Notes under the pieces: generated by a model
What the model saw: the letters and a program-made list of their open reading frames with translations, nothing else
The model's database searches: none
Told to the model about the DNA's origin: nothing
Assembly (NCBI GenBank): GCA_012837465.1
Contig: DURG01000240.1
Span: forward strand, 1-13,393
Source of the DNA: Propionibacterium sp.
GTDB taxonomy: Bacteria > Actinomycetota > Actinomycetes > Propionibacteriales > Propionibacteriaceae
DNA length: 13,393 nt
Direction: 5' to 3'
Part shown: positions 7,868 to 13,393 of the stretch, piece after piece
How the letters are laid out: every line of letters begins with the position of its first letter
Position numbering within the stretch: the first letter of the stretch is position 1
Translations under genes and position numbers: made by a program

Positions 7868-8295
7868 CCGCCAACCTCGTCCTCGCCATCACCGCCGGCA
7901 TCCTCGTCGCCGCGGGCGTGTATCTGCTCCTCGAGCGGTCGCTGACCCGCATCCTGCTGGGCATCATGGTGGCCAGCAACGGCGTCAACCTGATGTTCCT
8001 CGTGGCCGCGGGCCGCCCGGGCCTGCCGCCCATCGTCGGCTTCGGCGACGGCGCCGACGACGTGTCGGACCCGCTACCCCAGGCGATGGTGCTCACCGCC
8101 ATCGTCATCACCATGGCCGTGGCCGCATTCGTGCTCACCATGGCCTACCGCAGCTTCCAGTTGCATGGCCACGACGAGGTCGCCGACGACGTCGAGGACG
8201 CGCGCATCCGCGAACTCGCCCAGAAGGACGTCGTCTCCGAATCCTACGAGGACACCACGTTCTCCGACACGGGAGCGGATGTGGTCAGCGAATGA
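7864..8295 (+). CDS. mnhC: Mrp/Mnh antiporter subunit C (NuoK-like)
   Basis: This 143-residue small membrane subunit is homologous to NuoK of complex I and sits between the A and D modules of the antiporter. It has three hydrophobic helices, at about 4-22, 28-48 and 78-98. The family signature RILLGIMVASNGVNLMFL is at about 29-46, and DPLPQAMVLTAIVITMAVAAF (about 70-90) is the typical third helix. Its ATG overlaps the mnhA stop as ATGA and its stop overlaps mnhD the same way. After the last helix there is a long, strongly acidic hydrophilic tail (about 105-143) that MnhC proteins of Firmicutes largely lack. The function is clear from sequence and context. Confidence 0.93.
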   Translation: MTANLVLAITAGILVAAGVYLLLERSLTRILLGIMVASNGVNLMFLVAAGRPGLPPIVGFGDGADDVSDPLPQAMVLTAIVITMAVAAFVLTMAYRSFQLHGHDEVADDVEDARIRELAQKDVVSESYEDTTFSDTGADVVSE

Positions 8296-9848
8296 TGCTC
8301 TACAACCTCATCCCGCTACCGGTGCTGCTGGCCATCGGCGGCGCCGCCATCGCGCTGGCCCTCCCCCGGCGCCCCGGATTGCAGCGCGTCGTCTCGGTCG
8401 CCAGCCTCAGCGCCATCGTCGCCGTCGCCGCCGTGTTCATGTGGTTCACCCACAAGAACGGCCCCATGGCCATCTGGATCGCGGGGTGGGACGCCCCGCT
8501 CGGCATCTCGCTCGTGGTCGACAGGCTGAGCGCCCTCATGCTGTTCGTGGCCTCCGTCATCGCGCTGGGCGTCCTCCTGTTCGCCACCGGCCAGGACAAG
8601 GACGAGGTCAGGCGCGAGACCCCGGTGTCGATCTTCCACCCCACCTTCCTGCTGCTGATGGCGGGCGTGTCCAACGCGTTCCTGGCGGGCGACCTGTTCA
8701 ACCTGTTCGTCGGCTTCGAGATGCTGCTGTTCGCCTCCTACGTGCTGCTGACGCTCGGCGGCACGTCGGATCGGATCCGCGCGGGCACCACGTACGTCGT
8801 GGTGTCGCTGCTCAGCTCGTCGCTGTTCCTGATCTCGATCGCGGCCATCTATGCGGCCACGGGCACGGTCAACATGGCCCACCTCGCCGTGCGGCTGCGT
8901 GACCTCACCGAACCCGTCCAGCTCCTCCTCGAGGTGCTGCTCATCGTGACGTTCGCCATCAAGGCCGCGGTGTTCCCGCTGTCGTCGTGGCTGCCCGACT
9001 CCTACCCGACGGCGCCCGCCCCCGTCACCGCAGTGTTCGCCGGGCTGCTCACCAAGGTGGGCGTCTACGCGATCATCCGCACCGAGACCCTCCTCTTCCC
9101 CGGCGACACGATCTACAACGTGCTGCTCGTGGCGTCGCTGCTGACGATGGTGCTGGGCATCCTGGGCGCGATCGCGCAGGTCGAGATCAAGCGAATGCTC
9201 TCGTTCACGCTCATCAGCCACATCGGCTACATGATCTTCGGCATCGCGCTGGCCACCGACGCGGGCCTCGCCGCGACGATCTTCTACACGGCCCACCACA
9301 TCACCATCCAGGCCACCTTGTTCCTCGTCACCGGCCTCATCGAGCGGCGCGGCGGCACGTCGTCGCTCGACGGGCTGGGCGGCCTGCTGAAGGTCGCGCC
9401 GCTGCTGGCCGCGCTGTTCTTCATCCCCGCCATGAACCTGGGCGGCATCCCGCCGCTGTCGGGCTTCATCGGCAAGATCGGCCTCCTCCAGGCCGGCGCC
9501 GAGGTCGGCACACCGCTGGCGTGGCTGGTGCTCTCGGGCGGCGTGCTCACCAGCCTGCTGACGTTGATGGCCATGGCGAAGGTCTGGAACCGCGCGTTCT
9601 GGGGCGTCACCCCCGCCGAGCAGCGCCGCAGCGACGCCATCGCGCAGGACCTCGACCCCGATGAGATCGAGGACGAGGACACCCGCCCCATGCCCCCGCT
9701 GCAGGTGGGCGCCACCATGGGCCTGGTCGCCTTCGGCCTCGCACTGACGATCTTCGCCGGCCCGCTGTACGAGTACGCACACGCCGCGGCCGCCACCCTG
9801 CGCGACGGCTCCTACGTCCTCGCGGTCCTGCCTGAGGGGTTGCGATGA
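8292..9848 (+). CDS. mnhD: Mrp/Mnh antiporter subunit D (NuoM/NuoN-like)
   Basis: This second large antiporter-like membrane subunit has 518 residues, near the usual 490-520, and about 14 helices. Key charged residues of the proton-antiporter fold are present: E143 in FVGFEMLLFASYVLL, K224 in FAIKAAVFPLSSWLPDSY, and K255 in GLLTKVGVYAIIRTE. The later conserved helix MNLGGIPPLSGFIGK is also intact. In characterised Mrp systems the equivalents of E143 and K224 are needed for activity. Two adjacent ATG codons (8292 and 8295) could serve as the start; the first overlaps the mnhC stop as ATGA and is preferred. Late in the protein a hydrophilic, very acidic loop (about 440-465, including DPDEIEDED) separates the last helices. 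Confidence 0.94.
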   Translation: MMLYNLIPLPVLLAIGGAAIALALPRRPGLQRVVSVASLSAIVAVAAVFMWFTHKNGPMAIWIAGWDAPLGISLVVDRLSALMLFVASVIALGVLLFATGQDKDEVRRETPVSIFHPTFLLLMAGVSNAFLAGDLFNLFVGFEMLLFASYVLLTLGGTSDRIRAGTTYVVVSLLSSSLFLISIAAIYAATGTVNMAHLAVRLRDLTEPVQLLLEVLLIVTFAIKAAVFPLSSWLPDSYPTAPAPVTAVFAGLLTKVGVYAIIRTETLLFPGDTIYNVLLVASLLTMVLGILGAIAQVEIKRMLSFTLISHIGYMIFGIALATDAGLAATIFYTAHHITIQATLFLVTGLIERRGGTSSLDGLGGLLKVAPLLAALFFIPAMNLGGIPPLSGFIGKIGLLQAGAEVGTPLAWLVLSGGVLTSLLTLMAMAKVWNRAFWGVTPAEQRRSDAIAQDLDPDEIEDEDTRPMPPLQVGATMGLVAFGLALTIFAGPLYEYAHAAAATLRDGSYVLAVLPEGLR

Positions 9849-10447
9849 TGGCCCGCAGACACCGCACCCCCTGGTCGGAGCGCCTCCGCATCCGCCCCCT
9901 GTCCACCATCTCCATGGCCGTGGTGTGGGTGCTGCTGTGGGGCACCTTCTCCCCCATGTCCATCGTGGGCGGGCTGCTGGTCGGCTACCTCATCACCGTG
10001 ACGTTGCCGCTGCCGCCCATCTTCTGGAAGGGCCGCGTGCGTCCCTGGGGCGTCGTGCGGCTCATCTCCCACCTGATCTACGACCTGCTGATCTCGTCGG
10101 TGCGCGTGTTCCTGCTGGCCTTCCACCGCAAGGTGGACCTCAAGGCCGGCATCATCCGCATCGACCTCATCACCGACAACGACCTGTACCAGGTGCAGGT
10201 CGCCGAGATGATCTCGCTGGTGCCCGGCACCGTCGTCGTCGAGGTCGTGCGCCACCCGCGCCGCCTGTACCTCCACGCGATCGACCTCCATGGCGACGAC
10301 CCCATCGGGCGTGTGCAGAAGATGGCCGTCGACGTGGAGTCGCGCGTCGTGCGGGCCTTCGGCTCCCGCCAGGAGATCGAGGATTTCAACGCGGCGCTCG
10401 AAGGCCACCCGGCGCCAGAGGCCACCGACTTGGAGGTCGAGGCATGA
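9845..10447 (+). CDS. mnhE: Mrp/Mnh antiporter subunit E
   Basis: This 200-residue MnhE-family subunit is needed for assembly of the antiporter in characterised systems. A basic N-terminus (MMARRHR) is followed by two hydrophobic segments (about 20-58) and a third around 73-92, then a cytoplasmic domain. Family hallmarks are LISHLIYDLLISSVRV (73-88) and the segment LVPGTVVVEV, followed by the LYLHAIDL strand. The ATG overlaps the mnhD stop as ATGA, with GAGGGG (9834-9839) 5 nt upstream. The C-terminal 25 or so residues are hydrophilic and less conserved in type. Confidence 0.92.
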   Translation: MMARRHRTPWSERLRIRPLSTISMAVVWVLLWGTFSPMSIVGGLLVGYLITVTLPLPPIFWKGRVRPWGVVRLISHLIYDLLISSVRVFLLAFHRKVDLKAGIIRIDLITDNDLYQVQVAEMISLVPGTVVVEVVRHPRRLYLHAIDLHGDDPIGRVQKMAVDVESRVVRAFGSRQEIEDFNAALEGHPAPEATDLEVEA

Positions 10448-10758
10448 TCACGCTCACCAACCTCATCCTCGCCGGCGCGGCCGTGCTGCTGGCCGTCTCC
10501 GCGTACATCGGCATCAACCGCATCGCCGTGGGCCCCTCCCAGCTCGACCGCTCCGTCGCGGCGGACCTCATCGTCGCCGTGGTCGTGGCCTCGCTCGGCC
10601 TGTGGGTGGTCTGGACGGATCGATCCACCGAACTGATGGTGCTGGTGCTGCTCTCGCTGCTGGGCTTCACCAGCGCCGTGTCCGTGGCGCGGATGGTGGC
10701 GGACCGGATCAACCTGCGCAGCCGGTACAACAAGCGACGCAAGGAGCGGGTCACATGA
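10444..10758 (+). CDS. mnhF: Mrp/Mnh antiporter subunit F
   Basis: This small 104-residue membrane subunit of the Mrp complex has three predicted helices, at about 4-22, 38-58 and 63-83. The family pattern is the NRIAVGPSQLDRSVAADLIVA loop-helix (about 24-44), where MnhF proteins carry GP(S/T)xxDR. The C-terminus is strongly basic (RSRYNKRRKER), which places it in the cytoplasm by the positive-inside rule. The ATG overlaps the mnhE stop as ATGA, and GGAGG (10432-10436) stands 7 nt before it. Confidence 0.92.
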   Translation: MITLTNLILAGAAVLLAVSAYIGINRIAVGPSQLDRSVAADLIVAVVVASLGLWVVWTDRSTELMVLVLLSLLGFTSAVSVARMVADRINLRSRYNKRRKERVT

Positions 10759-11117
10759 CCGAGATCGTCTTCGACCTGATCGGCTCGGTGTTCGTGTTCA
10801 TCGGCGCCGTGCTCTGCTTCGGTGCCGCCGTGGCGCTGGTGCGCTTCCCGGACCTGCTCGGCAAGATGCACGCCATCACCAAGCCGCAGGTGCTGGGCCT
10901 GATCTTCGTGTCCATGGGCATCGCCGTGAGCCTGCGCACCTGGTGGGCCATCGGCCTGTGCCTGCTGATCATCGCGCTGCAACTGCTCACCGCACCCGTC
11001 TCCGCCAGCCTCGTCTCCCGCGCCGCGTACCGCAGCGGCCTCTCGGATGACCAGGAGCTGCTCGTCAACCACCTGGCAGAAGATCTCGAGGACGCCGGCT
11101 TCCGGCACCGCGACTAA
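10755..11117 (+). CDS. mnhG: Mrp/Mnh antiporter subunit G
   Basis: This 120-residue last subunit of the Mrp complex has three hydrophobic helices (about 7-30, 45-62, 65-83). The MnhG signature is GAAVALVRFPDLLGKMHAITK (about 23-43), where RFPDxxxxxHA is the family hallmark. ATGA overlaps the mnhF stop, and AAGGAG (10741-10746) lies 8 nt upstream. The tail after about residue 95 is hydrophilic and acidic. This completes the set of subunits A to G (A and B fused), so the antiporter encoded here looks complete and intact. The operon seems to end here: the next gene starts 25 nt on with its own -10 box. Confidence 0.93.
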   Translation: MTEIVFDLIGSVFVFIGAVLCFGAAVALVRFPDLLGKMHAITKPQVLGLIFVSMGIAVSLRTWWAIGLCLLIIALQLLTAPVSASLVSRAAYRSGLSDDQELLVNHLAEDLEDAGFRHRD

Positions 11118-11130
11118 CCCCCGGGGCCGT

Positions 11131-11136
11131 TAGGAT
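11131..11136 (+). promoter_or_regulatory. -10 box of a probable leaderless transcript for the three-gene unknown unit
   Basis: TAGGAT fits TANNNT and lies 6 nt before the GTG at 11143, with no Shine-Dalgarno sequence before that GTG. As for nfo, this geometry fits a leaderless mRNA starting at or beside the start codon. No convincing -35 is seen. It suggests the three genes can be transcribed apart from the mrp operon, although read-through from mnhG is not excluded. Confidence 0.45.
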
Positions 11137-11142
11137 CAGCCC

Positions 11143-11811
11143 GTGGCAGATGAGGCGCGCCGCGCGGCGCCTGACCCTGAACCCACCCGCCTGCAGCGGG
11201 CCAAGAAGGCCTACGGCGTCGTGGGCGACATCCTCACGCCCGGGCGCATCGCCCTGCTCGTGGCCGCCCTGGTGTTGCTCGTGACCGGTCTGGTGGGCGG
11301 CTGGGAGGCCGCCACGGCCACCGACGACGACACCCCCGTGGTGACCGCCGGCGAACCCCAGGACGTCACGCCGTTCGAGATCACCGTCCAGCGGCTCCGC
11401 CACGGTGACGAACTGCCCGGGGTCGCGCCGCTGTCGGAGACGCACCGCTATCTGTTCCTCGTGCTGGACGTGACCAACACCACCGACGCACCGGTCGACT
11501 TCACCAAACTCGCCCGCGCCATCACCATCGATGCCGATGGCCTCCTCACCACGCCCGACGGCATCGTGCACCGCCCGCAGGTCTACCGCGGCAACGACGG
11601 GTTGCTCGCCCGCACCTACCCGCCCGGCGTGGTCACGCCGACGGTGCTGGTGTGGAGCCAGGACCGGGACGTGCCACCGCCCGACGAGGTGGGGCTCACC
11701 CTCAACGCGTTCACCTGGCGCTACTCCGCCGTCGAGGAGCGCGAGAGCTGGTTCGACGAGGAACCCACCGCCACGATGACGCTCGAGGCCAAGCCGATGG
11801 CGGACGCATGA
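11143..11811 (+). CDS. Membrane-anchored extracytoplasmic protein of unknown function (first of three)
   Basis: I do not recognise this 222-residue protein as a named family. A basic, proline-containing cytoplasmic N-terminus (1-33, including RLQRAKKAYG) precedes one hydrophobic helix (about 34-55, GRIALLVAALVLLVTGLVGGW), so the remaining 165 or so residues should lie outside the membrane. That part looks like a beta-sandwich of the DUF4352/immunoglobulin-like kind: a strand YLFLVLDVTNTTD (about 103-115), a later strand ending in a YPPGVV turn, and a closing TPTVLVWSQDRDVP segment, as in domains whose strand pattern reads 'normal value, difference, loss of binding'. That fold call is an inference from pattern only. 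The GTG start follows a TAGGAT box by 6 nt. No cysteine is present in the outer part. The stop overlaps the next gene by ATGA, so the product is probably made together with its two neighbours. Confidence 0.8.
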   Translation: MADEARRAAPDPEPTRLQRAKKAYGVVGDILTPGRIALLVAALVLLVTGLVGGWEAATATDDDTPVVTAGEPQDVTPFEITVQRLRHGDELPGVAPLSETHRYLFLVLDVTNTTDAPVDFTKLARAITIDADGLLTTPDGIVHRPQVYRGNDGLLARTYPPGVVTPTVLVWSQDRDVPPPDEVGLTLNAFTWRYSAVEERESWFDEEPTATMTLEAKPMADA

Positions 11812-12386
11812 GGTTCACCCGCGACGGCCTGCTGACCGCCGTCATCGTGGTGCTGGCGCTGTTCCTCGGCTCCCAGGTGGTCCAACTCATCCCCAGCCCG
11901 GAGGAGCAGTTCGGGCGCCCGTTCGAGCACCACGCCACCGTCGGCGAGGCGGTGGAGGTGCGTACCGGCACGCTGAGCGTCAACGGGGTGCAGACGAGCC
12001 GCGAGGTCGAGATCCATGGCCAGGTGGCGGCCACCACGGCGCTGTGGCTGGTGGTGGATTTCGAGTGGCTCGCCAAGGACCGCCCCAGCCCCTACGCGGC
12101 CTCCGAGGTCAGGCTGCTCACGCCGGACGGGCGCACGTACGGAGGGGTTGGCCCCGTGCCCGTCGCCTGCTTCCCGGGCCAGCCGCACATCACCCTGGGC
12201 TGTCAGGCGCTCATCGAGTTGCCCGCCGACGCCCTGGAGGGGGCCGTACTGCGCTTCCCGGCCGCCCTCAACAGCGAACTCGACGACGTGGTCATCGTCG
12301 ACCTGGGCATCGACGCCGCCCGCGCCGCCGAACTGGCCCAGCCCGCCGAGCGCATCCAGCTCACCGGCCCCGTGGAGCAGCCATGA
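11808..12386 (+). CDS. Membrane-anchored extracytoplasmic protein of unknown function (second of three)
   Basis: This 192-residue protein is of no family I can name. A short basic start (MRFTRDG) leads into one hydrophobic helix (8-28), an uncleaved signal anchor or possibly a signal peptide; the rest should be extracytoplasmic. The outer part has alternating hydrophobic strands: TTALWLVVDFEWLAK (76-90), VRLLTPDGRTYGG (101-113), a segment between two cysteines C121 and C132, and ALIELPADALEGAVLRF (134-150). The two cysteines are 11 residues apart and could form a disulfide. The strand order (LVVDFEW, then LLTPDGRTYG, then LPADA-VLRF) recalls its two neighbours, suggesting ancient paralogy. 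ATGA overlaps join it to both neighbours. No catalytic motif is seen, so a binding, accessory or assembly role is more likely than an enzyme; this is inference. Confidence 0.8.
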   Translation: MRFTRDGLLTAVIVVLALFLGSQVVQLIPSPEEQFGRPFEHHATVGEAVEVRTGTLSVNGVQTSREVEIHGQVAATTALWLVVDFEWLAKDRPSPYAASEVRLLTPDGRTYGGVGPVPVACFPGQPHITLGCQALIELPADALEGAVLRFPAALNSELDDVVIVDLGIDAARAAELAQPAERIQLTGPVEQP

Positions 12387-13003
12387 GTTGGTTCAAGCGC
12401 AACATCGGCTGGCTGCTGGCGCTCATCCCCGCGCTGCTGCTGGCGCTGGCCGCCTCCTCGTTCCGGTACACGCAGATCTACCTCCCCTTGGACTGGACCC
12501 AGCCCATCAACGCCGGGTCCGCCGTCGGCACCCTCGAGCAGACCTACCGGGGCTACGACGACCAGCGACGCCAGCGCACCGTCACCGTCGAGGTGCTGGG
12601 GGTGGCGCCGGTGGAGAGTTTCGGCGGGCACGCGGCGGTCGTCGGCGCCACGATGTGGCAGCTCGACCTGTTGCTCTCGGCGGATCCCGACCAGCACCTC
12701 ATGCACTGCGAGATCGAACTGGTCGACGCCGAGGGCACGCGCTATGGCTTTGAGGGCGGGCGCCGCGCGGCGGATCCCGACGACCCGTTCTACAGCTCGG
12801 TGGTGCTGACCCCGATGTGCGTCCCCGAGGATGCCCCGGGGCCGAGCCTGAACCCGATCACGGGCGAGCCCGTGGAGTCGCCCGAGGTGCGCCCCGACAG
12901 TTGGGAGCTGGCCACGGCGATGGTGCTGCCGGATGGGTATGAGCCCCAGCAGGTGCGCATCGGCTGGGACAAGCCGTCGTTCCTCGTCCTCGACGTCCCC
13001 TGA
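12383..13003 (+). CDS. Membrane-anchored extracytoplasmic protein of unknown function (third of three)
   Basis: This 206-residue protein is not recognised. A short N-terminus with basic residues (MSWFKRN) is followed by one hydrophobic helix (8-26); the outer part follows. It has strands TVTVEVLGVAPVES (66-79), MWQLDLLLSAD (91-101), CEIELVDAEGTRYGFEGG (109-126), VVLTPMC (140-146), a proline-rich linker (147-170), and WELATAMVLPDGYEPQQVRIGW (174-195). Cysteines C109 and C146 could pair. The EIELVDAEGTRYG segment matches the VRLLTPDGRTYG segment of the preceding protein in spacing and pattern, and ends similarly in LPxG-V-(L/I)-(R/G). The ATG overlaps the previous stop as ATGA. The stop at 13001-13003 is followed by non-coding repeats, so this ends the unit. 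Confidence 0.8.
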   Translation: MSWFKRNIGWLLALIPALLLALAASSFRYTQIYLPLDWTQPINAGSAVGTLEQTYRGYDDQRRQRTVTVEVLGVAPVESFGGHAAVVGATMWQLDLLLSADPDQHLMHCEIELVDAEGTRYGFEGGRRAADPDDPFYSSVVLTPMCVPEDAPGPSLNPITGEPVESPEVRPDSWELATAMVLPDGYEPQQVRIGWDKPSFLVLDVP

Positions 13004-13020
13004 GCCCGGCGCTCCCTGAG

Positions 13021-13054
13021 CCTGACGCGTACGAGGAACGAGGACCGCGTCAGG
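13021..13054. repeat. Short inverted repeat, possible terminator of the three-gene unit
   Basis: CCTGACGCG (13021-13029) and CGCGTCAGG (13046-13054) form a perfect 9-bp stem with a 16-nt loop, 17 nt after the last stop codon. A G+C-rich stem without a T-run could act as an actinobacterial-type terminator, or it may just be a dispersed repeat. Confidence 0.5.
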
Positions 13055-13090
13055 TCGAAGGGCCCGCGGCGCGTCCCTGACGGTCGGATC

Positions 13091-13209
13091 GAGCCGGGGC
13101 CGAGGAACGACGGGCGCGAGCCTGGTGCTTCCGCTGGCTCGGCGACGTTGCTGCCGCGACGATTTCGCTCAAGAGATAGCTCGCGCCCGTCGTTCCCCGG
13201 CCCCGGCTC
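13091..13209. repeat. Long inverted repeat with 31-nt arms
   Basis: The arms 13091-13121 and 13179-13209 are reverse complements at 30 of 31 positions; the only mismatch is A13103 opposite C13197. The 57-nt centre (13122-13178) has no coding look. In RNA this would fold into a very stable stem. The right arm is followed by AAAACC, not a T-run, so it is not a classic intrinsic terminator for the + strand. No matching short duplications flank it, so insertion as a mobile element is not shown. Confidence 0.85.
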
Positions 13210-13250
13210 AAAACCTTTCGGCCTGCTTGGGTTGGGTCCGCTGCTGTGGC

Positions 13251-13393
13251 CGGTCGCTGGCCCGGTTGGTCCATCCGGTCGACAACGCGGTCCGCAACAT
13301 CCGCGTCCTGGCGCGCCGGGCGATCACGTCGACGGAGGACAACGTCGCCGCGTCGGATCAGCTCGTCGCGTTGGTCATGGGCGTCAGCCAGTC
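13251..13393 (+). CDS. Partial coding fragment, possibly FUSC/aromatic-acid-exporter type, start not found
   Basis: In the frame containing CTG at 13257, the last 140 or so bases read as protein with strong third-position G/C use and no stop. The product contains the stretch ARLVHPVDNAVRNIRVLARR, followed by an acidic-polar stretch and a hydrophobic helix-like end, and runs off the window. The HPVDNAVRNxRVLxRR pattern reminds me of the soluble helical part of actinobacterial FUSC-type (aromatic acid exporter) membrane proteins; this is recollection, not a search. No ATG or GTG start with a ribosome binding site lies upstream in frame: only TTG (13227, 13266) and CTG codons. If the family is right, the membrane helices expected before this region are missing, so it may be a 5'-truncated remnant next to the repeats, or a small gene with an unusual start. 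Confidence 0.4.

Larger units (their letters stand above)
13004..13250. other. Non-coding stretch with repeats
   Basis: No reading frame here shows the third-position G/C preference or any recognisable protein. The stretch holds the hairpin at 13021-13054 and the long inverted repeat at 13091-13209, plus a 10-nt direct repeat CGAGGAACGA (13032-13041 and 13101-13110). The bases CTCCCTGAGCCTG and TCGAAGGGCC that bracket the first hairpin resemble short repeats common between genes of high-GC actinobacteria. Nothing else is seen. Confidence 0.6.

Noticed and set aside
8316..9782. Long minus-strand open frame of 488 codons opposite mnhD
   Set aside because: It is a by-product of high G+C: the product is an unnatural string of R, H, D, E, G and Q without a fold, while the + strand is an intact MnhD with all key residues.
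11115..11132. Palindrome TAAC...GTTA around the mnhG stop
   Set aside because: Only the four outer bases and two inner pairs match. The middle is a plain run of C and G, so it is neither an operator nor a terminator.
13091..13209. Miniature transposon (MITE) with terminal inverted repeats
   Set aside because: No target-site duplication is seen: the bases before the left arm and after the right arm do not match. No transposase is near. It is kept as an inverted repeat of unknown origin.
13050..13274. Minus-strand open frame of 74 codons in the repeat region
   Set aside because: It runs through both arms of the inverted repeat, lacks codon bias, and has no ribosome binding site or family resemblance.

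Overview
The window is about 70% G+C, with coding frames ending almost always in G or C, GTG as well as ATG starts, and actinobacterial versions of every recognisable protein. It looks like chromosomal DNA of a high-GC actinobacterium. Gene style and the short dispersed repeats suggest Propionibacteriaceae or a relative, but that placement is an inference. There are no rRNA or tRNA genes, CRISPR arrays, transposases or phage genes.

Layout: (1) 1-1365, a DHA2-type MFS exporter whose 5' end lies outside the window. (2) 1394-2188, deoxyribonuclease IV (nfo), apparently made from a leaderless mRNA. (3) 2226-4786, minus strand, the xylose catabolic operon xylA-xylB, converging on nfo. (4) 4787-4966, a divergent control region with a perfect 7-7-7 inverted repeat just upstream of xylA and a good promoter for the rightward operon. 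(5) 4967-11117, a complete six-gene Mrp/Mnh cation/proton antiporter operon in the order A+B fusion, C, D, E, F, G; all five junctions are 4-nt ATGA overlaps. (6) 11143-13003, three overlapping genes of unknown function, each coding for an N-terminally membrane-anchored protein with an extracytoplasmic, probably beta-rich domain. (7) 13004-13250, a non-coding stretch with one short hairpin and one near-perfect 31-bp long-arm inverted repeat. (8) 13251-13393, a coding-like fragment resembling part of a FUSC/aromatic-acid-exporter-type protein, without a convincing start.

How the genes work together: XylA and XylB convert xylose through xylulose to xylulose 5-phosphate. The Mrp proteins form one membrane complex that expels Na+ (or K+) in exchange for protons. 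The three downstream proteins form their own unit and may act together at the cell surface, but nothing in their sequence gives a function. They, the xyl operator, and the repeat region next to the broken-looking fragment are the parts most worth a second look. The metabolic and antiporter genes are ordinary and intact.
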